Origin: Oryzomicrobium sp.
GTDB lineage: Bacteria; Pseudomonadota; Gammaproteobacteria; Burkholderiales; Rhodocyclaceae
Direction: 5' to 3'
Length of the DNA stretch: 64,000 bases
Assembly: GCF_021287045.1 (NCBI RefSeq)
Contig: NZ_JAJTBG010000003.1
Location: forward strand, 248,001-312,000
Shown: positions 8,561 through 16,569 of the stretch, piece by piece
Layout of the letters: each line of letters starts with the position of its first letter
Numbering within the stretch: the stretch's first letter is position 1
Notes under the pieces: generated by a model
The model's database searches: none
The model's input: only the letters and a program-made list of their open reading frames with translations
Told to the model about the DNA's origin: nothing
Program-made: the position numbers and the translations under genes

Positions 8561-8666
8561 CCTATGCATCCATCCCGCCTACCGGGGCGGGACTCAAGGA
8601 GGAGTCCGGGACGCCCTTTTTGCGGCCCCCCGGTATCCAGATCAAAAAGATGCATGGAGACTATCA

Positions 8667-9914
8667 ATGACCCATTCCCAGATCCTGCGCCCCCTGGCGC
8701 TCGCCCTGCTGGCCATCGGCCCCGGCGCCGCCCAGGCGGTGAGCTTCACCCAGGGTGACGTGACCATGGACATCAACGGCACCGTGAACGGCTTCATGGT
8801 GACCCGGGAAATGCAGCTCACCAGCCGCGCCACCGGCCAGACCGTGAAGACCACCGACAGCAGCCTGACCAACGGCCTCTTGCCCGGCTGGATCAACTTC
8901 GTCGCCACCACCACCGCCAACGGCCAGGACATCAAGGCCCACATCAGCTTCGCCCCGGGCATCTCCAACCAGTCCACCATCGTCGGCCTGCCGTCGAACA
9001 ACTCCAACGTCCAGGCCCTGGGCCTGAACAACCCGCCCAACAGCCCCTACAGCCAGGTGGACACCCGCAACGTGTACTTCCAGTTCGGCAACAAGGACTG
9101 GGGCAACATCAAATTCGGCCGCGACATCGGCCTCTTTGGCCAGAACATCATCCTCTCCGACATGACCCTGCTCGGCGTGGGCGGCACCTCCTGGGCAAGC
9201 ATCCCCTTCAACACCACCTTCGGGATGATCGGCCACGGCTACATGTACACCGGCTTCCAGCCCCAGATCACCTACACCACCCCGACCAAGAACGGCTTCT
9301 CCGGCGCCGTGGGCATCTTCCAGCCGAGCAAGTTCGCCGGCAACGAGACCAAGACCCCGGGCGTGCAGGCCATGGCCCAGTACGACTGGAAGGGCACCAC
9401 CACCGGCAAGGTGTGGGGCGGCCTGATCCAGCAGAACACCAGCTGTTCCAACACCACCTTCGGCGGCGACAGCTGCGCCGGCGTGCGCACCTACAGCGCC
9501 AGCGGCCAGGAACTGGGGGCCAAGGTCGGCTACGGCAACTTCGAGGCGGTGGCCTACGGCTTCACCGCCCGGGGCCTGGGCCTGTCCACCGTGGGCGCCC
9601 TGTTCAACGGCGGCGGCAACCCGGCCACCGGCGAGCGGGTCCGTTCCAACGGCTACTTCCTGCAAACCACCTACAAGTTCGGCGATACCAAGGTGGGCGT
9701 GAACTACGGTCGCAACAGCGACAAGGACGGCCAGCTGGTCAATGCCGGCCGCCAGATCCGCAACCAGGCGGTGACGGTGGGCGTCTACCACTCCCTCAAC
9801 AAGTACGTGACCCTGGTGGGGGAAATCAACCGGGAAAAGATCGACAACGTGCTCGACCTGAATGCCGACGCCAAGAACACCACGGTGTCGCTGGGGGGCA
9901 TCATCTTCTTCTGA
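8667..9914 (+). CDS. Outer-membrane porin
   Basis: 415-aa precursor with a clear signal peptide (about 1-24, ending AAQA) and a beta-barrel-type sequence of alternating residues, many Asn/Thr/Gly turns and a C-terminal phenylalanine (GGIIFF) typical of outer-membrane barrels. The pattern DTRNVYFQFGNKDWGNIKFGRDIGLF resembles the beta-3/L3 area of Gram-negative porins, including the RDIGLF constriction-loop start. Start placed at 8667 because GGAGA lies just upstream and the signal peptide begins there, although the frame is open further upstream. The solute is unknown; proximity to alcohol-oxidation genes hints at small organic substrates. Confidence 0.8.
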   Translation: MTHSQILRPLALALLAIGPGAAQAVSFTQGDVTMDINGTVNGFMVTREMQLTSRATGQTVKTTDSSLTNGLLPGWINFVATTTANGQDIKAHISFAPGISNQSTIVGLPSNNSNVQALGLNNPPNSPYSQVDTRNVYFQFGNKDWGNIKFGRDIGLFGQNIILSDMTLLGVGGTSWASIPFNTTFGMIGHGYMYTGFQPQITYTTPTKNGFSGAVGIFQPSKFAGNETKTPGVQAMAQYDWKGTTTGKVWGGLIQQNTSCSNTTFGGDSCAGVRTYSASGQELGAKVGYGNFEAVAYGFTARGLGLSTVGALFNGGGNPATGERVRSNGYFLQTTYKFGDTKVGVNYGRNSDKDGQLVNAGRQIRNQAVTVGVYHSLNKYVTLVGEINREKIDNVLDLNADAKNTTVSLGGIIFF

Positions 9915-9945
9915 CCTCCTGGTTCTTCGCGATTACCTTCTGCTT

Positions 9946-9972
9946 GGCGGCACCCCTGGTGCCGCCTTTTTT
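9946..9972 (+). terminator. Rho-independent terminator after porin
   Basis: Stem GGCGGCACC / GGTGCCGCC with a 3-nt loop, then six T. Confidence 0.9.
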
Positions 9973-10058
9973 ACGTCCGCGCCGTTCTTCCGGATAATGG
10001 CCGCTTCCCGCCACCGTTCCCCTGCCTTCCCGCCACGTTCCCGGTCCCGATCGATCCC

Positions 10059-10547
10059 ATGCTCCGCCTTACCGCCCGCCTGCGCCGCCTCTGCCTGATG
10101 CTGCCGTTCGCCGCCACCGCCGCCCTGGCCCAGGGTCCCGAACTGGTGGCCACGCCCCTGCCCACCGGCGACTACGCCGTGGCCCGGGACGCCTTGGTGG
10201 AAGCGGTGGAAGCCAAGGGGCTGGTGCTCGATCCACCCAGCCGCTTCGGCGAGATGCTCAAGCGCACCGGTCCGGACCTTGGCATGGGGGCGCCGGTGTA
10301 TGCCCAAGCCGAGGTGTTCCACTTTTGCAGCGCCCGCATCGCCTGGACCCTGGCCCAGGAAGATCCGCGCAACGCCTCCATGTGCCCCCTGTCCATCGCC
10401 CTCTACGCCCTGCCCCCCCAGCCCGGCAAGGCGCCGGCGGTGTACGCCACCTACCGTTCGCCGGGGGATGCCACCCCGGGCCAGCGCCAGGCCGAAGCCC
10501 TGCTGCGCGCCATCGTCGCCGACATCCAGGCCAACGCCGCACCCTGA
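10059..10547 (+). CDS. Exported DUF302-family protein
   Basis: 162-aa protein with a signal peptide (about 1-25, ending ALAQ). The body matches the DUF302 layout: two short beta-alpha units around VARDALVEAVEAKGLVL and a VFHFCSARIAW strand, then MCPLSIALYAL. The fold is known but the role in most bacteria is not. Two cysteines (in FCSAR and SMCPL) could form a disulfide or bind a ligand. It converges on the TonB-dependent receptor gene and shares a bidirectional terminator with it. Confidence 0.75.
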   Translation: MLRLTARLRRLCLMLPFAATAALAQGPELVATPLPTGDYAVARDALVEAVEAKGLVLDPPSRFGEMLKRTGPDLGMGAPVYAQAEVFHFCSARIAWTLAQEDPRNASMCPLSIALYALPPQPGKAPAVYATYRSPGDATPGQRQAEALLRAIVADIQANAAP

Positions 10548-10584
10548 GCCTGCGCGGGACTGCCGCCGTTGCCGCACCATGCAA

Positions 10585-10617
10585 AACGGCCCGGGGACAC
10601 GCAGTCCCCGGGCCGTT
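10585..10617. terminator. Bidirectional terminator between DUF302 gene and TonB-dependent receptor
   Basis: A 14-bp perfect stem (AACGGCCCGGGGAC / GTCCCCGGGCCGTT) with a 5-nt loop lies between two convergent genes; short A and T runs flank it. Confidence 0.8.
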
Positions 10618-10642
10618 TCCGTTGACGCTCGATGATCGGCAA

Positions 10643-13105
10643 TCACATGAAGCGGTAGCGCACCCCCACCACGTAGGAGCGGGGCGCCCCCGGGGCGACG
10701 AAGCGGGCGTCCGCCGAATCCCGCGGGGTGATGTGGGGCTGGAGCAGCTGGCCGTTGGGGAACACGTCCTGGGCGATCAGGCCGAAGGTCTCGTAGCGGC
10801 GGTCGAACAGGTTGTTCACCCCGGCGTAGAACTCCATGGCCTTTTCCGGCCGGTAGGCAAGGCGCAGGTTGAACAGGGCGTAGCCGGGGATGCCCCAGTT
10901 GCCCACCGTGGGCGCCTTGCCCGGCACCGGATCGGCGATCAGCCCGTCCTCGTTGCCGGCGGTGACGCGGCGGGAATAGGCCACCATGTCCATGCCCACG
11001 GTGAATTTGCCGGTAGCCGCCCAGTCGGCGCCGATCTTGATGGTTTCCCGCGGCAGCCCGGCCATCTGCATGCCCGGCTTGGCCTGGATGGTGCGGGCGC
11101 CGGCATTGATGGTGCCGGTGGCGTCGTAGGTGGCTTCCAGGTGGCTGTAGTTGAACCGCAGGGTGACGTCGCCGATGCGCTTGCGGGCGCTCAGGTCCAC
11201 ACCCTGGTAGCGGGTCCGGTCGAAGTTGGCGAAGTAGCCCATCTGGGTCGCCGTGGCGTTCATAAACAGGATGTCGTCGTGGTTCAGGGTCCGGTAGGCC
11301 GACAGGGACAGGTAGGTGTCCGACGACGGCTGCCAGCGGAAGCCTGCCTCCACGGTGCGCGACACCACCTGCTTGAGGTAGGGGTCGGACTGGAGGCCCA
11401 CCGGCAGGCGGCAGGGCTGGGTCGGGTCGGCGCAGCCCAGTTCGATCACCGTGGGCACCCGGTTGCTCTGAGAGGCCGAGGCGAACAGGGTGACGCCGCC
11501 GCCCACCTTCTGGGCCAGGCCGAGGGCCGGGTTGAACTTGCGGTAGGTGAAGCTTTCCCGGGGCTGGTCGCCGCCGTTGGGGTCGAGCAGGGTGTTGGTC
11601 ACTCGGGCCTGGTTCCAGCGGCCGGACAGGGTCAGGTGGGTGTCGGGCAGCAGCGCCCAGGTATCGGCGGCATACACTGCCACGTTCTCGGCATGGCCGC
11701 GCACGCCAGCCTCCTGGGTGCGCGGCGAAGTGGGATCGGCCACCACGCCTCGGTCGGCGGTGAACCAGCCAAGTTGCTCGTAGCGGGCGTAGCTGGAACG
11801 GCTGGCGTCGTAGGAGGCCCCCAGGGTCAGGTGGTGGTCCCGAGTTTCCTTGAACAGGTTGAGCATGGCGCCGTAGCTGTCCTGGCTGGCCCGGGTGTCG
11901 TTGAGCACCGCGCTGTTGAGGGCGGCGCCCTGGGCCCGGGTGTAGCCGCACTTGGCCGGTTTCTTGGGGGTGCCGTTGGCATTGAACCCGTTCTCGCAAT
12001 TCTCGACGTAGTCGGCGTATTCGTTGCTCACGTCGCCGTTGGTGCCGCTGCGCCGGCTGCTGCGGCTGTAGACCATGCCCGCCAGCTGGGTCTTGTCGTC
12101 GAGCCAGTGGCTGACGTTGAGGGCCACCTGATCGAGGCGGTTGCGGGTCTCGTCCGGGTAGGAATAAACGGCGCTGCGGCTGTCCTCGTAAAGGCCGCTC
12201 ATCAACTGCTTGTTGGACCAGCGGTAGCTCGGCAGCAGGCCGTTGCCGAGCAGGCGGCTGGAGCCGCCCAGGTAGGTGATGTCCCAGCTGGTGGCGCCCA
12301 GGGTGCGGCCGATCTTGAAGAAGCCGTTGCCCAGGTCGCTGGGGGAATGGTCGCGCCAGCCGTTTTCGGCGAACAGGGTGCCGGCGGCGAAGGCATGCCA
12401 GCCGTCGCTGCCGCGCCAGCCGTAGCCCAGGTCGAGGCGCTGGCGGTTGTTGCTGCCGTAGGAGAGGTCGGCGGTGAGGCCCGGGTGGGTCAGGCCCGAC
12501 TTGGTGGTGAAGGCCAGGGCGCCGCCCAGGGTGTTGAGGCCGTAGACCGGGTTGGAGCCGGGCACCAGGGTGGTTTCGGCGATGGCCGACTCGGGCAGCA
12601 TGTCCCAGTTCACCACGTCGCCGAAGGGCTCGTTGACCCGCACCCCGTCCAGGTAGACCGACAGGCCCTGGGGGGTGCCGAGGATCGACGAGGCGCGGAA
12701 GCCGCGGAAGGTGACGTCGGTCTGGAACGGGTTGCCCTGGATGTTGTTGGTGTTCACCCCGGTCAGGTTGCGATCCATGAAGTCCGTCAGGTTGAGGGAC
12801 AGGGAACGGGCCACGTCGTCGCTGGACGCGGTCTGCACCTCGTAGGGCAGCAGGTCCCGGTCGATGCCCAGGCCGGGCAGGGGCGCGGTGCCGACGATGG
12901 TCACCGGCGGGGCTTCGGCCTGGTCCGGGGAAGAAACGGAGGAAGTGGCGGCGGAAGAATTCCCGGCGGCGACGGCCGGGTGGGCCAGGGCCTCGGCCAC
13001 CAGGGCGGCGGCGGCGATCAGGCGGAAGGCCGGGTGCGTCGTGCCGCCCTTCCCGGAGCGGAATGCAAAACGGCGGGATGGCAGGCGGGGGCGCAGTAAC
13101 CACAT
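10643..13105 (-). CDS. TonB-dependent receptor, probable metal or cofactor importer
   Basis: 820-aa outer-membrane receptor. An unusually long N-terminus (MWLLRPRLPSRRF...) precedes the signal-peptide core (about 25-47); a TonB-box-like PVTIVGTA follows near residue 66. The plug contains FRGFRASSILGTPQGLSVYLDGVRVNEPFGD and the barrel ends in VGVRYRFM. Large receptors of this layout are common near PQQ and lanthanide-linked alcohol dehydrogenases, so lanthanide- or cofactor-complex uptake is plausible but unproven. Start fixed at 13105 by AGGAG 9 nt upstream. The leader has a hairpin that reaches into that site (13117-13146) and shares a dyad with the dehydrogenase promoter. Confidence 0.85.
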   Translation of the reverse strand: MWLLRPRLPSRRFAFRSGKGGTTHPAFRLIAAAALVAEALAHPAVAAGNSSAATSSVSSPDQAEAPPVTIVGTAPLPGLGIDRDLLPYEVQTASSDDVARSLSLNLTDFMDRNLTGVNTNNIQGNPFQTDVTFRGFRASSILGTPQGLSVYLDGVRVNEPFGDVVNWDMLPESAIAETTLVPGSNPVYGLNTLGGALAFTTKSGLTHPGLTADLSYGSNNRQRLDLGYGWRGSDGWHAFAAGTLFAENGWRDHSPSDLGNGFFKIGRTLGATSWDITYLGGSSRLLGNGLLPSYRWSNKQLMSGLYEDSRSAVYSYPDETRNRLDQVALNVSHWLDDKTQLAGMVYSRSSRRSGTNGDVSNEYADYVENCENGFNANGTPKKPAKCGYTRAQGAALNSAVLNDTRASQDSYGAMLNLFKETRDHHLTLGASYDASRSSYARYEQLGWFTADRGVVADPTSPRTQEAGVRGHAENVAVYAADTWALLPDTHLTLSGRWNQARVTNTLLDPNGGDQPRESFTYRKFNPALGLAQKVGGGVTLFASASQSNRVPTVIELGCADPTQPCRLPVGLQSDPYLKQVVSRTVEAGFRWQPSSDTYLSLSAYRTLNHDDILFMNATATQMGYFANFDRTRYQGVDLSARKRIGDVTLRFNYSHLEATYDATGTINAGARTIQAKPGMQMAGLPRETIKIGADWAATGKFTVGMDMVAYSRRVTAGNEDGLIADPVPGKAPTVGNWGIPGYALFNLRLAYRPEKAMEFYAGVNNLFDRRYETFGLIAQDVFPNGQLLQPHITPRDSADARFVAPGAPRSYVVGVRYRFM

Positions 13106-13116
13106 GGGGCAGGTCT

Positions 13117-13146
13117 CCTCTTGGTATAGGTGTCCCCACCAAGAGG
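13117..13146 (-). promoter_or_regulatory. Hairpin overlapping the ribosome-binding site of the receptor gene
   Basis: On the minus strand CCTCTTGGT (13138-13146) pairs perfectly with ACCAAGAGG (13117-13125) over a 12-nt loop. The 3' arm includes the first bases of the AGGAG Shine-Dalgarno sequence, so folding should reduce translation. Confidence 0.5.
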
Positions 13147-13159
13147 CAAGCTCCATTCC
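13146..13159 (-). promoter_or_regulatory. Weak sigma-54-like promoter of the receptor gene
   Basis: On the minus strand GGGAATGGAGCTTGCC: GG and GC have the correct 10-nt spacing and TTGC is intact, but the -24 half departs from TGGCACG. It overlaps the hairpin arm by one base. Confidence 0.3.
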
Positions 13160-13168
13160 CCCGGACCC

Positions 13169-13183
13169 GGGAATTCTTCCCGA
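13169..13183. promoter_or_regulatory. Second copy of the CGGGAA-N3-TTCCCG dyad
   Basis: Exact reverse complement of the 15-mer at 963-977; the identity extends to 17 bases (TCGGGAAGAATTCCCGG on the minus strand). It lies about 10 bp upstream of the -24-like element, the same arrangement as at the dehydrogenase. Confidence 0.5.
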
Positions 13184-13205
13184 GATGCATACCGCCCGGC
13201 CGATG

Positions 13206-13220
13206 TGGGAAGAATGCCCG
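13206..13220. promoter_or_regulatory. Degenerate third copy of the dyad
   Basis: TGGGAAGAATGCCCG differs from the 15-mer at two positions and is centred 37 bp from the copy at 13169. Confidence 0.4.
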
Positions 13221-13619
13221 GCCAGAAGGGGTTTCCGGCAGGTGGCACGACGCCGCCACAACCACCGCGGCGCCCCACCGTCCCTGCGCCGCCGGGCCGC
13301 CCTATTCTCGGGTGCTCCAATCCGGCACACCCGGGGGCGGATGCACCGCCCCTGTCCCGGGACGGCACACCCGGGCCTACTCACAAAACGTTCCAGCATC
13401 AAACGTGAGGGACTTCCTAGATTCAATAGGCAGGCGACACAAATACTCTAAATATCAGCCAGGTGGGTAAGTATCCAACACCTCCCATCGGCACGACCAG
13501 GCGCTGATTACGCAAATACTTAGTCAGCATCCTGCGGAATACTCAAATATTTTTCAGATGGTTCCGCTACATATCAAGCACCGCATCCCGTACTTCCAGT
13601 AGAGCATGTCGGAATCACT

Positions 13620-13865
13620 TCAGCAGATCGCATTTTTCATGATCGTAGCCAGCTCAAACTTTCGTTCACTTCCTGTGGAATTCATGGCGTCATCGGGTGA
13701 CGCAACCATATCGACCATTCCCCCCATACTGACTTTCAGCCATTTCCCTTTGCAACCAATGATGCTAGCAATATCGATCATCACCGGTTTGGCGACACCC
13801 TGAGACCTCCAGTTGCATAGCTTCTGCGGTGAGATATCTAGATCACCTCGCGTCAGTCCATGCAT
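13620..13865 (-). pseudogene. Remnant of a phage-type helix-turn-helix repressor
   Basis: An 81-codon frame reading HGLTRGDLDISPQKLCNWRS then GVAKPVMIDIASIIGCKGKWL. The spacing of GDL, SPQKLCNW and the IASIIGC...WL helix matches the DNA-binding domain of Cro/cI- or XRE-type repressors. The first helix seems partly preserved upstream in the same frame, which runs to a stop near 13908 without a good start codon. The usual C-terminal domain is missing. Probably a decayed gene in the AT-rich island; a small intact regulator is the alternative. Confidence 0.4.
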
Positions 13866-13991
13866 GACGTCATTCTTAGCACACCATCCCCGTAGCCCCC
13901 TTCATGAGACATTTATAGTCTCTCGACATCATGTCTATTATCCATACCCAGGATTCTCAGATAGCAACGTGCAGCACTTATACACAAGACG

Positions 13992-14019
13992 TTGACCAAA
14001 TATACACACCGCGTGTAAA
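13992..14019 (+). promoter_or_regulatory. Possible sigma-70 promoter of the AT-rich gene pair
   Basis: TTGACC (13992-13997) and TGTAAA (14014-14019) are separated by 16 bp. An ACAC-CGC-GTGT dyad (14006-14016) sits between and over the -10 element and could be an operator. Confidence 0.35.
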
Positions 14020-14119
14020 GTAATATGCTATCGCAATTATTAGACTACCTCAAAAAAACATGAGCAAACCCTCCAATCTCCACCACTACACAATATTTCC
14101 AAAAAGGAATTAATAAAAA

Positions 14120-14713
14120 ATGAAAACCATTAAAAACAACAGACTTGCCGCCTATATCTTAATAAGTACAATAACCATACTCCCTCATATCGCCAGAGCA
14201 GAAAAAAATGAAATGGTCGAGCGTGAATCAATAAAATTGCGCAATAGCATTCTAGTTTTAAGAGAAGAAGATAAAAATTCACCCTATCGCAGCAAAGATC
14301 TTATTCTAAAGGTCGATAACAAAATCAAGAAAACATTTAAGCTTGGCGATTTTGAATGCGGGAGTATTCTCGGTCCTTACCAACTTAAGGAGCATGATAT
14401 AGTTGGAATAAATATACCAAGTTGCGGATGTGGCAATGGCTGTGGCGACGCTTCAAACATAACGCTATTGACTATAGACCAGCAGGGAAACATGACTCCT
14501 AGCAGCCTGAATGACAAGACAATTAAACAAGTTTCTTTTAATTGTGATTGGCTAAGAGAAGATGCGACAAAAGTTTATGAAAACTCCATTAAATTCAAAT
14601 GTACCGGACAAAATGGGCGCAGAGAAAAAAACACCTATTTTACCTTTGAGAACGGGCGTATTAACATTATCAACAAATCAATACAGAACAAAGCCAATCA
14701 TGAAAACCCCTAA
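14120..14713 (+). CDS. Unknown exported protein in AT-rich island
   Basis: 197-aa protein with a signal peptide (about 1-27, ending ARA), then a hydrophilic Lys/Asn-rich body. A compact cysteine cluster, SCGCGNGCGDASN, sits in the middle, with further cysteines in FECGS, FNCDW and FKCTG, suggesting disulfides in the periplasm or outside the cell. No family was recognised. Codon use is AT-rich and unlike the neighbours, which points to horizontal acquisition. AAGGA precedes the start. The 3' end overlaps the next gene by 14 nt. Confidence 0.7.
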   Translation: MKTIKNNRLAAYILISTITILPHIARAEKNEMVERESIKLRNSILVLREEDKNSPYRSKDLILKVDNKIKKTFKLGDFECGSILGPYQLKEHDIVGINIPSCGCGNGCGDASNITLLTIDQQGNMTPSSLNDKTIKQVSFNCDWLREDATKVYENSIKFKCTGQNGRREKNTYFTFENGRINIINKSIQNKANHENP

Positions 14714-15206
14714 CAGCGCTTCTTACAAAAAAGCCTTACTATTTCTACTAATTACCCTCCCTACCAGCAGCATCTATGCTGAAGCCCCACCTAATTGCCT
14801 CAAGGCAACTACAGCAATAGATATATGTGAACAAGAAAGTAAAAATCTTGACCCATCCCCTCAAAACATTGCCCAAATTGACCAAGCCAGAATCCAAAAT
14901 ACAGCAGCAGGTCGACAAGGCATTGAGGAAGCTTGTGGAATAAAGCTCAAAGAAGATACTAATTGGAAAAATTTATTTATAGCACTCTTCAAATGCGCTC
15001 CTATTGCACTAAAAAACAGGGTAGAAAATGGGGAATTAACAAAAGAGGAAGCAACAGCCAAGCTCAAAGAATTAACCGATACAATGACCGGTCAATGTGA
15101 ACAAATGAGAGCCTTAGCTTTCAGCATGTACGCCCCTATCAGTGACACTCTTCAAAAAACTTACGGTAGAGGCATGCCTAAATGCAAAAAAGCCTTAGCC
15201 TACTGA
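14700..15206 (+). CDS. Unknown exported cysteine-containing protein, partner of the preceding gene
   Basis: 168 aa with a signal peptide (about 1-25, ending IYA) and a mainly helical body carrying six or so dispersed cysteines (PPNC, DIC, EAC, FKC, GQC, PKC). No family was recognised. Start taken at 14700, where the signal peptide begins; no good ribosome-binding site is visible, so translation is probably coupled to the upstream gene, whose end it overlaps. Paired, foreign-looking, exported products could be an effector and its partner, but nothing in the sequence proves that. Confidence 0.65.
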   Translation: MKTPNSASYKKALLFLLITLPTSSIYAEAPPNCLKATTAIDICEQESKNLDPSPQNIAQIDQARIQNTAAGRQGIEEACGIKLKEDTNWKNLFIALFKCAPIALKNRVENGELTKEEATAKLKELTDTMTGQCEQMRALAFSMYAPISDTLQKTYGRGMPKCKKALAY

Positions 15207-15233
15207 CTCATCTTCCAATAAAGAATTAGAAAA

Positions 15234-16460
15234 TCAGCGCGCCGGACGGGGCGGTCGGCCCAGGTTGGGCAGGAAGGCGGCGCAGATGCCGAGCAGGGGC
15301 AGGAACGAGCACAGCCAGTACACGTATTCGATGCCCCAGGCATCGGCCAGCCGGCCCAGCACCGCGGCGCCGACACCGCCCATGCCGAAAGCGAAGCCGA
15401 AGAACAGGCCCGATACGGTGCCCACCTTGCCCGGGATCAGCTCCTGGGCGAACACCAGGATGGCGGAGAAGGCCGAGGCCATGATGAAGCCGATGACCAC
15501 CGTCAGCACGCCGGTCCAGAACAGGTCGGCGTAGGGCAGCGCCAGGGTGAAGGGCGCGGCCCCCAGGATCGACGCCCAGATCACCCGCTTACGCCCGATG
15601 CGGTCGCCGATGGGGCCGCCCAGGATGGTGCCGGCGGCGACGGCGAAGAGGAACAGGAACAGGTGCACCTGGGCCGATTGGATCGACAGGCCGAAGCGGC
15701 TGATCAGGTAGAAGGTGTAGTAGCTCTGCAAGCTGGTCAGGTAGAAATACTTGGAGAAGATCAGCAGCATCAGCACACCCATGGCCAGGGCCACGGTGCG
15801 GCGCGGCAGGGGCGAAGCCTGGGCCTTGGCGTGGCCTCCCCGGGCCCGTTGCAGGGCCTGCTGGACCCGGTACCAGCGGCCGATCTGCCACAGCACGGCG
15901 ATGGCCAGCAGGGCCGCCAGGGCGAACCAGGCGACGCTGGCCTGGCCGTTGGGGATGATGATCCAGGCCGCCAGCAAGGGCCCCACGGCGCTGCCACCGT
16001 TGCCGCCCACCTGGAAGATGGACTGGGCCAGGCCGTGGCGCCCGCCCGAGGCCATGCGCGCCACCCGGGACGATTCCGGGTGGAAGATCGACGAGCCGGT
16101 GCCCACCAGCATGGCGGCCCCCAGCACGGTGATGAAGTCGGGGGCCACCGCCAGCAGCAGCAGGCCCGCCAGGGTGCAGCCCATGCCCACCGAGAGGGAA
16201 TGGGGCTTGGGGTGGCGGTCGGTGTACAGCCCCACCAGGGGTTGCAGCAGGGAGGCGGACAACTGGTAGGCCAGGGTGATCAGGCCGATCTGGGCGAAGC
16301 TCAGGCCGAAGTTGCCCTTGAGCAGCGGATAGATGGCCAGGATCAACGACTGGATCATGTCGTTGAGAAAGTGGGCGAAGCTGATCGCCCCGAGCACCCG
16401 GAAGCCGGTGCGCTGGGCATCCCCAGCGGCGGCAGCGGGCGTGGCGAGGGTGTTTTCCAT
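15234..16460 (-). CDS. MFS transporter, fosmidomycin resistance (Fsr) family
   Basis: 408-aa inner-membrane exporter with about 12 membrane segments and the Fsr-type opening FRVLGAISFAHFLNDMIQSLILAIYP. The MFS signature between TM2 and TM3 appears as GLYTDRHPK, and GDRIGRKRV follows TM8. E. coli Fsr exports fosmidomycin; the natural substrate is not known. Start placed at 16460 (MENTLATP) rather than the longer open frame because the conserved region begins there. Divergent from an AraC-family regulator, which probably controls it. Confidence 0.85.
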   Translation of the reverse strand: MENTLATPAAAAGDAQRTGFRVLGAISFAHFLNDMIQSLILAIYPLLKGNFGLSFAQIGLITLAYQLSASLLQPLVGLYTDRHPKPHSLSVGMGCTLAGLLLLAVAPDFITVLGAAMLVGTGSSIFHPESSRVARMASGGRHGLAQSIFQVGGNGGSAVGPLLAAWIIIPNGQASVAWFALAALLAIAVLWQIGRWYRVQQALQRARGGHAKAQASPLPRRTVALAMGVLMLLIFSKYFYLTSLQSYYTFYLISRFGLSIQSAQVHLFLFLFAVAAGTILGGPIGDRIGRKRVIWASILGAAPFTLALPYADLFWTGVLTVVIGFIMASAFSAILVFAQELIPGKVGTVSGLFFGFAFGMGGVGAAVLGRLADAWGIEYVYWLCSFLPLLGICAAFLPNLGRPPRPAR

Positions 16461-16569
16461 GGGGTTGGGGTGCCGGATTGGGCCGGCTTGTTGTGATCGA
16501 AGCGGCATCCTAACGGCGAAAAATTCGCCCGTCCTGCGATAATGAGACAACACCTTTCGCGAAACAGAC

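Larger units (their letters stand above)
8319..8666. other. Porin control region rich in inverted repeats
   Basis: AT-richer stretch between the pqqU terminator and the porin gene. It contains TCTGAAAC-N10-GTTTCAGA (8370-8395), TGTCGA-AATAA-TCGACA (8429-8445), an overlapping GACACC...GGTGTC dyad (8442-8469), a 19-bp palindrome (8528-8546), a sigma-54-like site (8545-8560) and GGACTC-N6-GAGTCC in the leader (8590-8607). No gene was recognised. Confidence 0.6.
13106..13619. other. Leader and control region of the second TonB-dependent receptor
   Basis: The proximal part is GC-rich with the RBS hairpin, sigma-54-like site and two dyads. Further out, CGGCACACCCGGG is directly repeated at 13323-13335 and 13363-13375. 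From about 13390 composition shifts sharply to AT-rich; nothing recognisable lies at 13410-13619. Confidence 0.55.

Noticed and set aside
13108..13118. GGAGACCTGCC in the receptor leader resembles the B12 box of cobalamin riboswitches
   Set aside because: The upstream core elements expected of that riboswitch were not found in 13120-13400; the match is explained by a Shine-Dalgarno sequence followed by a C-rich stretch.
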